A stretch of 64,000 nucleotides of DNA from an uncultured Collinsella sp. (GCA_900541025.1 UQIL01000005.1:1-64000), one strand, 5' to 3'. Counted from the first letter of the stretch, positions 19,022-28,797 are shown. The notes: a model not told the origin generated them from the sequence alone. Made by a program: numbers and translations.

Positions 19022-20266
19022 TTACTCGTGATCTTGGTAAATCTCACGCGGAGCAAGCTCCGAATGTTTGCGTTTTAAGGTCTTAGGGGCCTTATACGTG
19101 TTGCTCTCAAAGTCGATGTACTCGGTCTGCTTGAGCAGGCGCTCGATCATCTCCTCGTGATCGAACAACTCCCAGGCCTCATGCACGGCATCGAGTTTAG
19201 CGTGCGTCTCGGGACGGCGCGGCATAAACAGCGTGCAGCAGTCGGGAGCGGCCTCAGTCGAGATATCGAACGTACCAATCTCCTCGGCGCGCGCGATGAT
19301 CTCCTGCTTGTCCGAACCGATGAGAGGGCGGAACACGGGGATCTTCACGGCCTCGTTGACGGCCATGATGTTCTCAAGCGTTTGGGAGGCAACCTGCCCA
19401 AGCGATTCGCCCGTCACGATAGCCTTGGCGCCCTCGATGTGTGCAATGCGCTCGGCAACCGAATACATAATGCGGCGATACATGATCACGCGCAGGTTGC
19501 TGGGACAGGTCACCGAAATCTCGCGCTGGCAGTCGCCAAACGGCACAACATACAGACGGCCGATCTGGACACCCGGCTCAAGGGCGCGAATGATGTCCTG
19601 CACTAGATACTCGCTGGTATCTGGCGTCTGCGGACGACCGGAAAAATGCACCGGCACGCACACGGCTCCGCGTCGCGCGAGCATCCAGGTCGCCACCGGC
19701 GAGTCGATACCCGATGACAGCAGGGTCACGACCTTACCGGCAGAGCCCACCGGCAGACCGCCCACACCGCGCTCGGAGCGCGCGTACACATAAACGCTAC
19801 CCTGAACAACCAGTACGTGAACCATCGCGTCGGGATCGTGCATTTGAACCTTTTTATCGGGGAACGCCTCGCACAGCACCTCGCCAACCTGTCGATTGAT
19901 ATCAATCGAGGTGAGCTCATAGTCGGTATTGGAGCGCTTGGCGTGCACCTTAAACGAATCGAAGGGGCCAAACTCACGCAGCGCCTTCACGGCGGCGGCA
20001 CAGTACTCCTGAGGGTCGCGATTGGTGTGATACGCCAAAGACACGCGAGCAACGCCGGGAACGGTGCGAATGACACGAGCCGCCTCGTCGGCCTGATGCT
20101 CGTTAAAGGTCACGAGGATATAACCGGAAATTCGAGACACGGCATTCACGGAAAAGGCGGCCAAGGCCGCCTTGATGTTATCCATGAGGATATGCTCAAA
20201 ATGTGCGCGGTTCTTACCCTTAAGTCCAACCTCGTGATAGTGGACCAGGCAGACGCGAGCCGCCAT
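19022..20266 (-). CDS. thiI: tRNA 4-thiouridine synthetase ThiI (no rhodanese domain)
   Basis: ThiI adenylates U8 of tRNA for sulfur transfer and in many bacteria also supplies sulfur for thiamine. The 414-residue product has an N-terminal ferredoxin-like/THUMP region (to about residue 165), the PP-loop LLSSGIDSPVATW around 185 and the AANH ATPase domain. It stops after this domain, so the C-terminal rhodanese Cys of the E. coli enzyme is missing, as in Gram-positive ThiI, which uses a dedicated cysteine desulfurase. It starts directly after the rpoZ stop codon. Confidence 0.93.
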   Translation of the reverse strand: MAARVCLVHYHEVGLKGKNRAHFEHILMDNIKAALAAFSVNAVSRISGYILVTFNEHQADEAARVIRTVPGVARVSLAYHTNRDPQEYCAAAVKALREFGPFDSFKVHAKRSNTDYELTSIDINRQVGEVLCEAFPDKKVQMHDPDAMVHVLVVQGSVYVYARSERGVGGLPVGSAGKVVTLLSSGIDSPVATWMLARRGAVCVPVHFSGRPQTPDTSEYLVQDIIRALEPGVQIGRLYVVPFGDCQREISVTCPSNLRVIMYRRIMYSVAERIAHIEGAKAIVTGESLGQVASQTLENIMAVNEAVKIPVFRPLIGSDKQEIIARAEEIGTFDISTEAAPDCCTLFMPRRPETHAKLDAVHEAWELFDHEEMIERLLKQTEYIDFESNTYKAPKTLKRKHSELAPREIYQDHE

Positions 20267-20548
20267 TTAGGCTTCAGCAACCTTGTGGCCGAGCGCCTTC
20301 TCATAACGGGCCTCGTCGTAAGAGATGTCGCCGTCGATAATCTCATCCATAGCCATCGAAATGGTATCGGCACCGGAAAGCCCGATGGTGATGTCATCGA
20401 CATCCTGGACGGCAAGCACGCGGTTGTGCTGGCCACGCAGCATGCTATTGATGTCGCAGGCGCGCTTGGAGGCAAGCGAAGCGAGCAGGAAGCGGTTGTG
20501 ATCGGTCTTCTCCAGAAGATCGTCAATGCAAGGCTTTACAACGGACAC
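20267..20548 (-). CDS. rpoZ: RNA polymerase omega subunit
   Basis: Omega binds beta' and helps RNA polymerase assembly. The 93-residue product contains KPCIDDLLEKTDHNRFLLA and ASKRACDINSML, the usual conserved helices, followed by an acidic region. The start is GTG at 20548, overlapping the last 13 bases of gmk, with AAGGA upstream. The mihF-gmk-rpoZ order is characteristic of Actinobacteria. Confidence 0.92.
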   Translation of the reverse strand: MSVVKPCIDDLLEKTDHNRFLLASLASKRACDINSMLRGQHNRVLAVQDVDDITIGLSGADTISMAMDEIIDGDISYDEARYEKALGHKVAEA

Positions 20549-21123
20549 GGACCACAGATCCTTTCATGCATATCGAGAACGCGAACGAGCTCATCGGTCG
20601 CGCGGTCGAGATCGTCATTTACCACGACGTCGTCGTAGCGGTCGGCAAGGGCAAGCTCATCGGCGGCGTTTGCCATACGCAGCTCAATCGTCTCGGGCGT
20701 CTCGGTACCGCGACCGACTAGACGCTCGCGGAGTACCTCAAGCGAAGGCGGCTTGATAAAGATCAGCACGGCCTCGGGGAAACGCTCCTTCACCTGCAGG
20801 GCACCCTGGACATCGATCTCCAAGATGAGAGACGAACCAGAGGCGAGCTTGGACTGAACCTCGCTCACCAACGTGCCGTAGCAGTTACCGTGGACCTCGG
20901 CCCACTCAACAAACTCACCGTTTGCCACGCGGCGGTCGAACTCCTCACGCGTCAGGAAAAAGTAATTGACGCCATCGACCTCGCCTTTGCGTGGGGCTCG
21001 CGTGGTAGCCGAAACCGTCAGGCCCAGGTTAGAGCGACGCTCGCGCACACGAGTGACGAGCGTGCCCTTGCCCGCGCCTGACGGTCCAGAAATCACAAAG
21101 AGCTTGGAATCCTGAGCGCTCAC
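20536..21123 (-). CDS. gmk: Guanylate kinase
   Basis: Gmk phosphorylates GMP to GDP with ATP. The 195-residue product has the P-loop SGPSGAGKGTLV at residues 12-23, the GMP-binding STRAPRKGEVDGVNYFF-like stretch (here ATTRAPRKGEVDG) and the lid region. It starts immediately after the mihF stop and overlaps rpoZ at its end, so mihF, gmk, rpoZ and thiI appear co-transcribed. Confidence 0.96.
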   Translation of the reverse strand: MSAQDSKLFVISGPSGAGKGTLVTRVRERRSNLGLTVSATTRAPRKGEVDGVNYFFLTREEFDRRVANGEFVEWAEVHGNCYGTLVSEVQSKLASGSSLILEIDVQGALQVKERFPEAVLIFIKPPSLEVLRERLVGRGTETPETIELRMANAADELALADRYDDVVVNDDLDRATDELVRVLDMHERICGPCPL

Positions 21124-21432
21124 TTATTTGGTCAGCTGCTCGAGGAGCTGCTCGCGCTGACGGACGCCAAGGCCCTGAACGCGACGGGTAGCGGAGATGC
21201 CGAGCTCCTCCATGATCTTGGCGGCCTTGGCCTTACCATAACCAGGGAGAGACTCGATGAGGGTGGAAACCTTCATGCGGGAAGCGATGGGGTCATCGGA
21301 GTTGAGCACGGACTCGAGGGACTTCTCGCCCTTCTTGATCTGCTCGCGAAGCTCAGCGCGGGCGTGACGTGCGGCAGCAGCCTTCTCAAGAGCCTGCTTA
21401 CGCTGCTCATCGGTAAGCTGAGGGAGTGCCAT
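21124..21432 (-). CDS. mihF: Actinobacterial integration host factor (mIHF)
   Basis: mIHF is a small helical nucleoid protein with an HhH-like/H2TH DNA-binding fold, unrelated in sequence to proteobacterial IHF. The 102-residue product has a basic helical N-terminus and the diagnostic LIESLPGYGKAKAAKIMEE at about residues 62-80, followed by GISATRRVQGLGVRQREQL. The ATG at 21432 is preceded by GGAGG. Location directly upstream of gmk is the conserved actinobacterial arrangement and is a main reason for placing this genome in Actinobacteria. Confidence 0.93.
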   Translation of the reverse strand: MALPQLTDEQRKQALEKAAAARHARAELREQIKKGEKSLESVLNSDDPIASRMKVSTLIESLPGYGKAKAAKIMEELGISATRRVQGLGVRQREQLLEQLTK

Positions 21433-21568
21433 TCGTACCTCCAAATAGTTGGGTTATATCTGATTCAATAATTGGCATTTTAGCACGTAGAACGTACAAA
21501 ATGCCCAATCGCGGTTCCATAGGTTAGACGATACCCGCAAAAAGTGCAATATACTGCGCCCAAAGTTA

Positions 21569-21626
21569 AGCCCCTGACCTGCGATTCCACACAAAGGATG
21601 GGAAAGTTTACGCAGGCACAGGGGCT
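21569..21626. terminator. Two-part hairpin between pyrF and mihF
   Basis: AGCCCCTG (21569-21576) pairs with CAGGGGCT (21619-21626) and CCTGCG (21578-21583) with CGCAGG (21611-21616), around a 27-base loop. It may be the pyr operon terminator (pyrF ends at 21672, minus strand), but no strong T run follows in that direction, and the long loop is unusual for a terminator. A small structured RNA element is possible. Confidence 0.5.
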
Positions 21627-21671
21627 ATTTTGTGCTAATGAGACCCAAAAGTGGTGACTTAGGGGAATCTT

Positions 21672-22388
21672 TTACGCGACGTTTTCGACCAGCTCGGCGA
21701 CGATGGCGTCAAAGGCGGCAACCGGATCGTCGGCACCGGTGATGGGACGGCCCACCACAATGTGGCTTGCGCCACGCTCGATAGCCTGGGAAGGCGTCGC
21801 CACGCGGGACTGGTCACCAAGGGCGGCACCAACCGGACGCACACCCGGAGTCACGATCAGGGCATCGGGACCCAACAGCTCACGCATGTCGTGAGCCTCC
21901 ATCGGCGAGCACACGATGCCGTCGATGCCGTTGGCCTGAGCGAGCTTTGCCAGGCGGGCGGCCTCCTCGGCCACGGGCGACTCGACGCCGATCTCGCTCA
22001 AGGCATCCTGATTCATGCTCGTGAGCACGGTGATGGCGACGAGCTTGGCGCGGTCGTCGCGCGCCTCCTCGGCACCCTCGCGGCAGGCAGCAAGCATTGC
22101 GCCCGAACCCAAGCCGTGAACCGAGAGCAGGTCGGCACCGGCAAGCGAGGCCGAGCGGGCGGCACCGCGAACCTGATGCGGAATATCATGGAACTTAAGG
22201 TCAAGAAAGACCTTAAAGCCTAGGTCCTTAAAGGTCTTGACGATCTGGGGACCCTCGGCGTAATAGAGCGTCATACCAACCTTGAGCCAAGCGGCATGGC
22301 CCGAAAGCTCGTGGGCGAGCTCGAGCGCACGCTCACGATCGCAGTCGAGGGCGACGATTACGCGGTCGCGGGCATCGGTCTCTAGCAT
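21672..22388 (-). CDS. pyrF: Orotidine 5'-phosphate decarboxylase
   Basis: PyrF removes CO2 from OMP to give UMP, the last step of de novo pyrimidine synthesis. The 238-residue product has VALDCDRERAL at the N-terminus, the catalytic DLKFHDIPHQV array near residue 60 (Asp-x-Lys-x2-Asp) and the C-terminal phosphate-binding VTPGVRPVG and VVGRPIT. The ATG at 22388 overlaps the pyrD stop (ATGCTAG), so translation is coupled. It is the last gene of the pyr operon. Confidence 0.96.
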   Translation of the reverse strand: MLETDARDRVIVALDCDRERALELAHELSGHAAWLKVGMTLYYAEGPQIVKTFKDLGFKVFLDLKFHDIPHQVRGAARSASLAGADLLSVHGLGSGAMLAACREGAEEARDDRAKLVAITVLTSMNQDALSEIGVESPVAEEAARLAKLAQANGIDGIVCSPMEAHDMRELLGPDALIVTPGVRPVGAALGDQSRVATPSQAIERGASHIVVGRPITGADDPVAAFDAIVAELVENVA

Positions 22389-23290
22389 TCGAACGCACCT
22401 ACCAGTTCGTTGATGTCCTTTACGCCCTGGGACTCGGCCCAGGCCTCGAGCTCGTGCGCGATCTTGAGCGAAGCGCACGGATCGACGAAGTTGGCCATGC
22501 CAACCGACACGCAGGTGGCACCGGCCAGGATAAACTCGGCCGCATCCTCGCCGGTCATGACACCGCCGACACCGTTGATGGGGATATCGACGGCCTGGGC
22601 GACCTCCCAGACCATGCGCACGGCGATGTGGTGGCACAGCGGGCCCGAAAGGCCGCCCTTGGGCTTTGCCACACGGGACTTGCGGGTATGGACGTCGATG
22701 GCCATGCCCTGGATGGAGTTAATGACCGAAAGGCCGTCGGCGCCGGCGGCTTCGAGGGCCTTGGCGATCTCGGCGACGTTGACCGGCGCCATCTTCACGA
22801 ACAGCGGCTTATCGGTCACCTTGCGGCAGGCAGCCATAACGGAAGAGGCGCCCTCGGGCGTAGAGCCCATGGCGGCACCGCCGGCGGCGATGTTGGGGCA
22901 GCTCACGTTGATCTCGTAGCCGGCAGCCCAGGGGCATAGCTCGACATACATCTCGAGCGCGCGCACAAACTCGTCAACGGAGTGGCCGGCAACCTGACAG
23001 ATGACCTGGCAACCGTCCTTGGACAGCTGTTCGAGCCACGGGCCTGACTCACGGGCAAAGGCGGCCACGCCGGGGTTCTGAAGGCCCACGGAGTTGATCA
23101 TACCGCCCGGGATCTCGGCCATGCGGGGCGCGGGGTTGCCGGGCCAGGGCTCGGCTGCGCAACCCTTGGTGGTGATGGCGCCCAGCTGGGAAACATCAAA
23201 GAAGTTCTGGAACTGCCAACCGTAACCAAAAGTACCGGCTGCGGTGTTGATGGGGTTCTGCATCTTGACGCCGCCGAAATCGACGGCCAT
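22382..23290 (-). CDS. pyrD: Dihydroorotate dehydrogenase, class 1B catalytic subunit
   Basis: PyrD oxidises dihydroorotate to orotate; class 1B enzymes pass electrons through PyrK to NAD. The 302-residue FMN barrel has NTAAGTFGYG near residue 15, the active-site Cys in INVSCPNI near 124, and FMN phosphate sites GVGGVMTGEDAAEF and ATCVSVG. Two in-frame upstream GTG codons exist; one overlaps the pyrK stop (TAGTG), so the start could be 12 bases further upstream. Pairing with pyrK fixes the subclass and suits an anaerobe. Confidence 0.94.
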   Translation of the reverse strand: MAVDFGGVKMQNPINTAAGTFGYGWQFQNFFDVSQLGAITTKGCAAEPWPGNPAPRMAEIPGGMINSVGLQNPGVAAFARESGPWLEQLSKDGCQVICQVAGHSVDEFVRALEMYVELCPWAAGYEINVSCPNIAAGGAAMGSTPEGASSVMAACRKVTDKPLFVKMAPVNVAEIAKALEAAGADGLSVINSIQGMAIDVHTRKSRVAKPKGGLSGPLCHHIAVRMVWEVAQAVDIPINGVGGVMTGEDAAEFILAGATCVSVGMANFVDPCASLKIAHELEAWAESQGVKDINELVGAFEC

Positions 23291-23304
23291 GTTCACGGTA
23301 CCCA

Positions 23305-24096
23305 CTAGAAGACCACGACCTTGGAAGCATCGAACACGGGGCCGCACATGCAAGCACCCTTCATACCGTCGACCGTCTCGACATTGCAGGTGTTGCAGGC
23401 GCCAAAGCCACAGCTCATCATGCGCTCGAGGGACACCTCGCAGTACGCACCGGCCTCGGCGGCAGCAGCGGCGACCTTCTTCATCATGACGGCGGGACCG
23501 CAGCTGGCGACGTAGTCGTAGCCGCCCTCGCCGAGCAGCTCGGCGGCAGGATCGGTGCAAAAACCGTGCGTGCCGAGCGAGCCGTCGTCGGTGCAAACGT
23601 TGACCGTGGCGCCCAGCGCGCGGAACTCATCGATGCCCACGGCCTTGGAAGCGGTGCCAAAACCCAGGCACACGTCGACGGCCACACCCTGCTCGGCAAG
23701 CTTGCCGGCAAGGCACAGCACGGGCGGAACACCGATGCCGCCCGCCACGAGCAGCGCCTTCCTGGTGCCCTCGGGAACAAGCCAGCCGCGGCCGCCAGGG
23801 CCCAACAGGTTAGAGGTGGAGCCGGGGCCCATCTGGGACAAACGACGGGTATCGTCGCCCACGACGGCGTACCACAGCTCGACGGTGCCGGCCTCGGCGT
23901 CGGCGCGGTAGTAGCTCAGGGGCACGCGAAGCAGCGAGGACGCATCACCGGGTACGGCGATGTTCACAAACTGACCGGGCTTGAGCGCACTTGCAAGCTT
24001 GGGGGCCGAGATGACGAGCGAGAAGACGCCGTCGGCAATCTCCCGGTTCGAGACGACCTCGAAGTCGTGCATGCGTGCAGTGGAAGGTGTGGGCAT
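23305..24096 (-). CDS. pyrK: Dihydroorotate dehydrogenase electron transfer subunit
   Basis: PyrK carries FAD and a [2Fe-2S] cluster and passes electrons from PyrD to NAD. The 263-residue product has a ferredoxin-reductase FAD domain (LRVPLSYYRADA), an NAD domain (LLVAGGIGVPPVL) and C-terminal cluster cysteines in CGFGACNTC and ACMCGP. ATG at 24096 with GGAG upstream; open codons before it do not resemble the family. It is followed by pyrD 14 bases on. Confidence 0.94.
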   Translation of the reverse strand: MPTPSTARMHDFEVVSNREIADGVFSLVISAPKLASALKPGQFVNIAVPGDASSLLRVPLSYYRADAEAGTVELWYAVVGDDTRRLSQMGPGSTSNLLGPGGRGWLVPEGTRKALLVAGGIGVPPVLCLAGKLAEQGVAVDVCLGFGTASKAVGIDEFRALGATVNVCTDDGSLGTHGFCTDPAAELLGEGGYDYVASCGPAVMMKKVAAAAAEAGAYCEVSLERMMSCGFGACNTCNVETVDGMKGACMCGPVFDASKVVVF

Positions 24097-24143
24097 AAAC
24101 GCTCCAATCCCCCATGCGGTTGCATGGTCCAAACGAATAGAAA

Positions 24144-24168
24144 GCGCGGCACCGCAAGGGCGCCGCGC
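24144..24168 (-). terminator. Possible weak internal terminator between pyrC and pyrK
   Basis: GCGCGGC (24144-24150) can pair with GCCGCGC (24162-24168) in the 92-base gap between pyrC and pyrK. On the minus strand the stem is followed only by TTTCTATT, so it may be a partial terminator or processing site. Confidence 0.35.
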
Positions 24169-24188
24169 ACAAAAGCGATAAGGCTATG

Positions 24189-25478
24189 CTAGCAGATGCA
24201 GCCGTCGGCAAGCGTCTGTTTACCGCCGACAAATACATCGGTGGCACGACCGGTGAGCGTGCGGCCGGCAAAACCGGAGTTCTCGGCGCGCGACTCGTAA
24301 CCGTCCTCGCCAACCGTCCAGGTTGCGGAGGGGTCGAACACGGTCAGGTCGGCAACGGATCCCGCCTTGACCTGAACCTGGTCGAGACCCAGGATCTCAC
24401 GCGGTTTGATGGCCATGAGCTCGACCATGCGGCCCATGCTCATCTTGCCCGTGTTGACCAGCTCGGTGAGCACGAGCGACAACGAGGTCTCGAGGCCGAT
24501 CATGCCAAAGGGTGCGAGCTCGAACTCGCGGGCCTTCTCCCACGGGGTGTGCGGAGCGTGATCGGTAACGATCACGTCGACGGTACCGTCGATGACGCCC
24601 TGACGAATGGCTTCGGCGTCCTCGTCGGTGCGCAGCGGCGGATTGACCTTGAGCGAGGTGTTGTAGGTCTCGTCCAGGTCGTTCTCGGTCAGGAACATGT
24701 GGTGCGGGGTGGCCTCGCAGGTAACCTGAACGCCAGCGGCCTTACCGGCACGCACGATCTCCAGACCATGGGCGGTGGAGATGTGCTGGATGTGCAGCTT
24801 GGCGCCGGTCAGCTTGGCGATCTCGATGTCGCGGGCGATCTGGAGCTCCTCGCCGGCAGCCGGCCAACCCTCGAGGGCCAGACGGGTCGAGACCTTGCCC
24901 TCGTTGATCTGGCCATGGCCGACCAGGTCCTCGTCCTGGCAGTGGCTCATGAAGACCTTGCCGAACATCTTGCCGTAGTCCATGCAGCGACGGAGCATGC
25001 CCGCGCCCTGCACGCCGCGACCGTCATCGGTGAAGGCGACGGCGCCGTGGGCGACCATATCGCCCATCTCGGACATGGCCTCGCCCTTAAGACCGCGGGT
25101 CATGGCGCCCGACGGATAGACGCGGCAGTGGCCGACCTCGGCAGCGCGGGACTTGACGAACTCAACGACAGTGCCATTATCGGTGACGGGATCGGTGTTG
25201 GGCATGGCGCACACGCCGGTAAAGCCGCCCTTGGCAGCTGCGCGGGTGCCGCTCTCGATGTCCTCTTTGACCTCGTAGCCGGGCTCGCGAAGGTGAACGT
25301 GCATGTCCACCAGGCCGGGGACGAGGTACTTGCCGGAAAGGTCGCGGACCTCGGCCCCCTCGACGGCGAGATTCTCGCCGACCTCGGCGATCTTGTCGCC
25401 GTCAATCAGGACGTCAACGACACCGTCAAGCTCGACGGACGGGTCGACGACGTGGGCATTCTTAAGAAGCAAGGCCAT
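24189..25478 (-). CDS. pyrC: Dihydroorotase
   Basis: Dihydroorotase closes carbamoyl aspartate to dihydroorotate with two zinc ions. The 429-residue product has the metal motif DMHVHLREPG near residue 57, a Gly-rich KGGFTGVCAMPNT stretch, further His ligands (MSHCQDE and CEATPHH) and DHAPHTPWEK with the catalytic Asp. It belongs to the long, type I class found in Gram-positive bacteria. ATG at 25478 with GGAGG upstream; 17 bases overlap with pyrB. Confidence 0.96.
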   Translation of the reverse strand: MALLLKNAHVVDPSVELDGVVDVLIDGDKIAEVGENLAVEGAEVRDLSGKYLVPGLVDMHVHLREPGYEVKEDIESGTRAAAKGGFTGVCAMPNTDPVTDNGTVVEFVKSRAAEVGHCRVYPSGAMTRGLKGEAMSEMGDMVAHGAVAFTDDGRGVQGAGMLRRCMDYGKMFGKVFMSHCQDEDLVGHGQINEGKVSTRLALEGWPAAGEELQIARDIEIAKLTGAKLHIQHISTAHGLEIVRAGKAAGVQVTCEATPHHMFLTENDLDETYNTSLKVNPPLRTDEDAEAIRQGVIDGTVDVIVTDHAPHTPWEKAREFELAPFGMIGLETSLSLVLTELVNTGKMSMGRMVELMAIKPREILGLDQVQVKAGSVADLTVFDPSATWTVGEDGYESRAENSGFAGRTLTGRATDVFVGGKQTLADGCIC

Positions 25479-26406
25479 TATCGGCACCTCCAAGCAGCAG
25501 ATACAGGATAGCCATACGCACGCAGATACCGGCGTAGACCTGCTCCAGGATGACGGAGCGTTGCGGGTGGTCGGCCATATAGGAGTCGAACTCGACGCCG
25601 CGGTTGATGGGGCCCGGGTGGCAGATGATCGCGTCGGGCTTCATGAGCTTCTCGCGGTCCTTGGTCAGGCCGAAGAGCTTGTGGTACTCGCGAATGGTCG
25701 GGAACGGGGCACCCTCGAGGCGCTCCTGTTGCACGCGCAGCATGTAGACGACGTCCAGCTCGGGCAGGACGGAATCGAGGTCGCTCGTCACGTGGTCGCA
25801 GCCCAGGACCTCGGGCGACGGCGGCAGCAGCGTGCCGGGGGCGACGGCGTAGGTCTCACAGCCCATGATCTTAAGGGCGGGGATCAGCGAGCCGCAAACG
25901 CGGGAGTGGGCGATATCGCCGACGACGGCGACCTTCAGACCGTGGAAGTCACCCTTGTGCTCCCAGATGGTGTACAGGTCGAGCAGGGCCTGCGTAGGAT
26001 GGTTGTGCTTGCCGTCACCGGCGCAGATGACGCTTGCGGGCGAGTTCTGCGTGACGATGTAGGGAGCGCCGGCGTGCTTGTCGCGCACGACAATGCAGTC
26101 GATCTTATAAGCGTTGAGGGTCTCAACGGTGTCGACGAGGCTCTCGCCCTTGACCGTGGAGGTCGAGGAGCCGCCAAAGTTAAGACTGTCGGCCGAAAGA
26201 CGCTTCTCGGCGAGCTCGAAAGAGCTGCGGGTGCGCGTCGAGGGCTCGTTGAACATGTTGACGATGGTCTTGCCCTTGAGCGTGGGGACCTTCTTGATGG
26301 CACGCTCGTTGACCTCGGAGAACGCCTTGGCGGTCTCGAGGATGAGCTTGATATCCTCTTCGGAGTACTCGGTAATGTCGATCAGGTGCTTATGGTTGAA
26401 CGCCAC
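25462..26406 (-). CDS. pyrB: Aspartate carbamoyltransferase catalytic subunit
   Basis: PyrB joins carbamoyl phosphate and aspartate. The 314-residue product shows the carbamoyl phosphate motif PSTRTRSSFE near residue 51, GGSSTSTVKGES after it, and HPTQALLDLYTI near 130. No pyrI regulatory gene follows, as in Gram-positive bacteria where PyrR acts on RNA instead. I used the GTG at 26406 (VAFNHKHLIDI) with GGGAGG upstream. pyrR ends five bases before. Confidence 0.95.
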   Translation of the reverse strand: MAFNHKHLIDITEYSEEDIKLILETAKAFSEVNERAIKKVPTLKGKTIVNMFNEPSTRTRSSFELAEKRLSADSLNFGGSSTSTVKGESLVDTVETLNAYKIDCIVVRDKHAGAPYIVTQNSPASVICAGDGKHNHPTQALLDLYTIWEHKGDFHGLKVAVVGDIAHSRVCGSLIPALKIMGCETYAVAPGTLLPPSPEVLGCDHVTSDLDSVLPELDVVYMLRVQQERLEGAPFPTIREYHKLFGLTKDREKLMKPDAIICHPGPINRGVEFDSYMADHPQRSVILEQVYAGICVRMAILYLLLGGADNGLAS

Positions 26407-26410
26407 GGTA

Positions 26411-27140
<730 letters not shown>

Positions 27141-27444
27141 TCATGGGATAGTGTAGCCAACCTCGGGCTTAATTGCGAGCATTAATACAGAGCAATCCGT
27201 AAACGGAGCCCAATGCTCAATAAACCTATATATTTGTGGGACGAGCTTGAAAACACACGCACGAGCTGGCATAATCCCCTCTGCTGCACGCAAATCGGAT
27301 CTACGTCCAGGGCCGTGGCGTGAGCACTATCGCCAAAAGAGGAATATCTCTGTGTAGATTACGCACAGGGAGCTGCTTCTGTGCTATAGTTCAGGCTTGT
27401 TTGTTAACGCGACATGTTCGTTTGTCGCCCAAGGAGGGTCAGTT

Positions 27445-27633
27445 ATGTCCAAAGTTTGCGAAGTTTGCGGTAAGCACCCCGTTGCCGGTCGCTCCATCAG
27501 CCACTCTCACCGCGTCACCAACCGTAAGTTCCGCCCCAACATCCAGCGCGTCTACGTCGTCGTCGATGGTCACCGTCGCAAGATGAACGTTTGCTCCACC
27601 TGCCTCAAGTCCGGCAAGGTTGCGCGCTCCTAA
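27445..27633 (+). CDS. rpmB: 50S ribosomal protein L28 (four-cysteine type)
   Basis: L28 is a small protein of the large ribosomal subunit. The 62-residue product begins MSKVCEVCGKHPVAG and ends with CSTCLKSGKVARS; the two CxxC pairs make it the zinc-binding form. AAGGAGGG lies seven bases before the ATG. A TATAGT hexamer at 27385-27390 may be the -10 box. It is transcribed away from pyrR and has a strong terminator. Confidence 0.96.
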   Translation: MSKVCEVCGKHPVAGRSISHSHRVTNRKFRPNIQRVYVVVDGHRRKMNVCSTCLKSGKVARS

Positions 27634-27703
27634 ATAAGGTCTTACCAACAAGTACCTCGGACTCTCCGGGTCAAAGACCTCGCGTTCACATAGAACTTAC
27701 CAA

Positions 27704-27734
27704 AGGCGCCCTCCCCTACGGAGGGCGCCTTTTT
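27704..27734 (+). terminator. Intrinsic terminator of rpmB
   Basis: AGGCGCCCTCC (27704-27714) pairs with GGAGGGCGCCT (27720-27730), followed by five T. Confidence 0.93.
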
Positions 27735-27739
27735 GCACT

Positions 27740-27786
27740 CATTGGGGACAGACTTACATGAGTGCTTTCACGCATTGGGGACAGAC
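27740..27786 (+). repeat. Two REP-like copies left of the Y1 transposase
   Basis: CATTGGGGACAGAC occurs at 27740-27753 and again at 27773-27786. Inverted, shorter copies lie on the other side of the transposase gene at 28737-28764. Confidence 0.75.
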
Positions 27787-27829
27787 ATGAAGCACGCATG
27801 CGACGCACTGACTGGCTCCGGCCCCTGCC

Positions 27830-28606
27830 TCACGCAGCATCCTTCCAGCCTGCAGTTGCCTTGGTCACGCTTGTAGCGCCGATGCCGGTGATACGGGCAA
27901 TTTGCTTGACCGTGAGATGCGCCCGCCTAAGCCTCAGCAGACACGCATCGCGTTCGGGGCGTGGCAGGGCTTTGAGCAGTGCAGGATCTATGCTCGGCAG
28001 AACTTCGCGCGCAACGGAAAGGGCCTCCTCATCGGGGATCCGCCGGCGTGGAAGAACCTCCATTGACCAGATGCGCCCGGCAACTTCCTCGAGATGCTCG
28101 CAATAGCAACGAGAGCCACCGACAATATCGAGCATAGGGGCCGCATCACAGATGTCAAAGGGATCATAGCCCAGCTGATACGCCTTATAGCTTGACCAGC
28201 GGTACGCATCGAGCGAGTCAAGCGCACCCTTCACGGGATTGAGATGAATATAGTCGAGCAGCTGCACCGCCTGCGCGTCCGACTCAACCGCGACCCGCGA
28301 ATAGCGATTGTCAAACAGATGTCCCGTTCTCCCCGTTTTTCCATTGAAATACTTAGCATATGCCGTCAGCGCGCACTGCATTGCCTTTGAAAGGTTGTCA
28401 AATGGGTCATCAACCATCAAATGGAAGTGATTGTCCATAAGGCACCAAGCCAACACCGCCACTTCATGGCGCGCAAACCTGTCCGAGATATCCGATAAGA
28501 AACGATAACGGTCGGAGTCATCTTCAAAAATAATCTGTTTGGAGTTGCCGCGGTCAAAGACGTGGTAATAGCCAGTGATCGAAACGGGGCGGGCGCATCG
28601 GGGCAT
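27830..28606 (-). mobile_element. REP-associated Y1 (HUH) transposase
   Basis: The 258-residue product belongs to the transposase_17/Y1 family. It has the HUH metal motif in DNHFHLMV around residues 55-62 and the catalytic Tyr region AYAKYFNGKTGRTGHLF about 35 residues later, followed by a Y-x-H-x-N-P motif (YIHLNPVKG). A C-terminal helix-turn-helix (VKQIARITGIGATSVTKA) is typical of the longer REP-type enzymes. ATG at 28606 with GGAGAG upstream. Such single-copy enzymes mobilise REP elements rather than themselves; the flanking GGGGACAGAC copies fit this. Encodes a complete protein. Confidence 0.88.
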
Positions 28607-28736
28607 AATCTCTCCTTTCAAAACTGTTCAGGCAACACCTAAAAGGAGAGAAGCAACGCGAAATGCTGAGCCTGCAACCTATTTATATCCAATAAGCGGC
28701 AATAACAGGCCCAGAACGGCAAAATGGCAAAACGAT

Positions 28737-28764
28737 GTCTGTCCCAAGTAAGCCTGTCCCCAAC
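28737..28764 (-). repeat. REP-like copies right of the Y1 transposase (inverted)
   Basis: GTCTGTCCC (28737-28745) and CCTGTCCCCAA (28753-28763) are the reverse complement of the GGGGACAGAC core found at 27740-27786, so the gene is bracketed by inverted repeats. Confidence 0.7.
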
Positions 28765-28797
28765 GAGCGGGGCGGAAGAGCAGGCAAATAGTTTTAG

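Noticed and set aside
27740..27786. Two direct repeats as a CRISPR remnant
   Set aside because: Only two 14-base copies, with inverted partners beyond the transposase; this fits REP elements.
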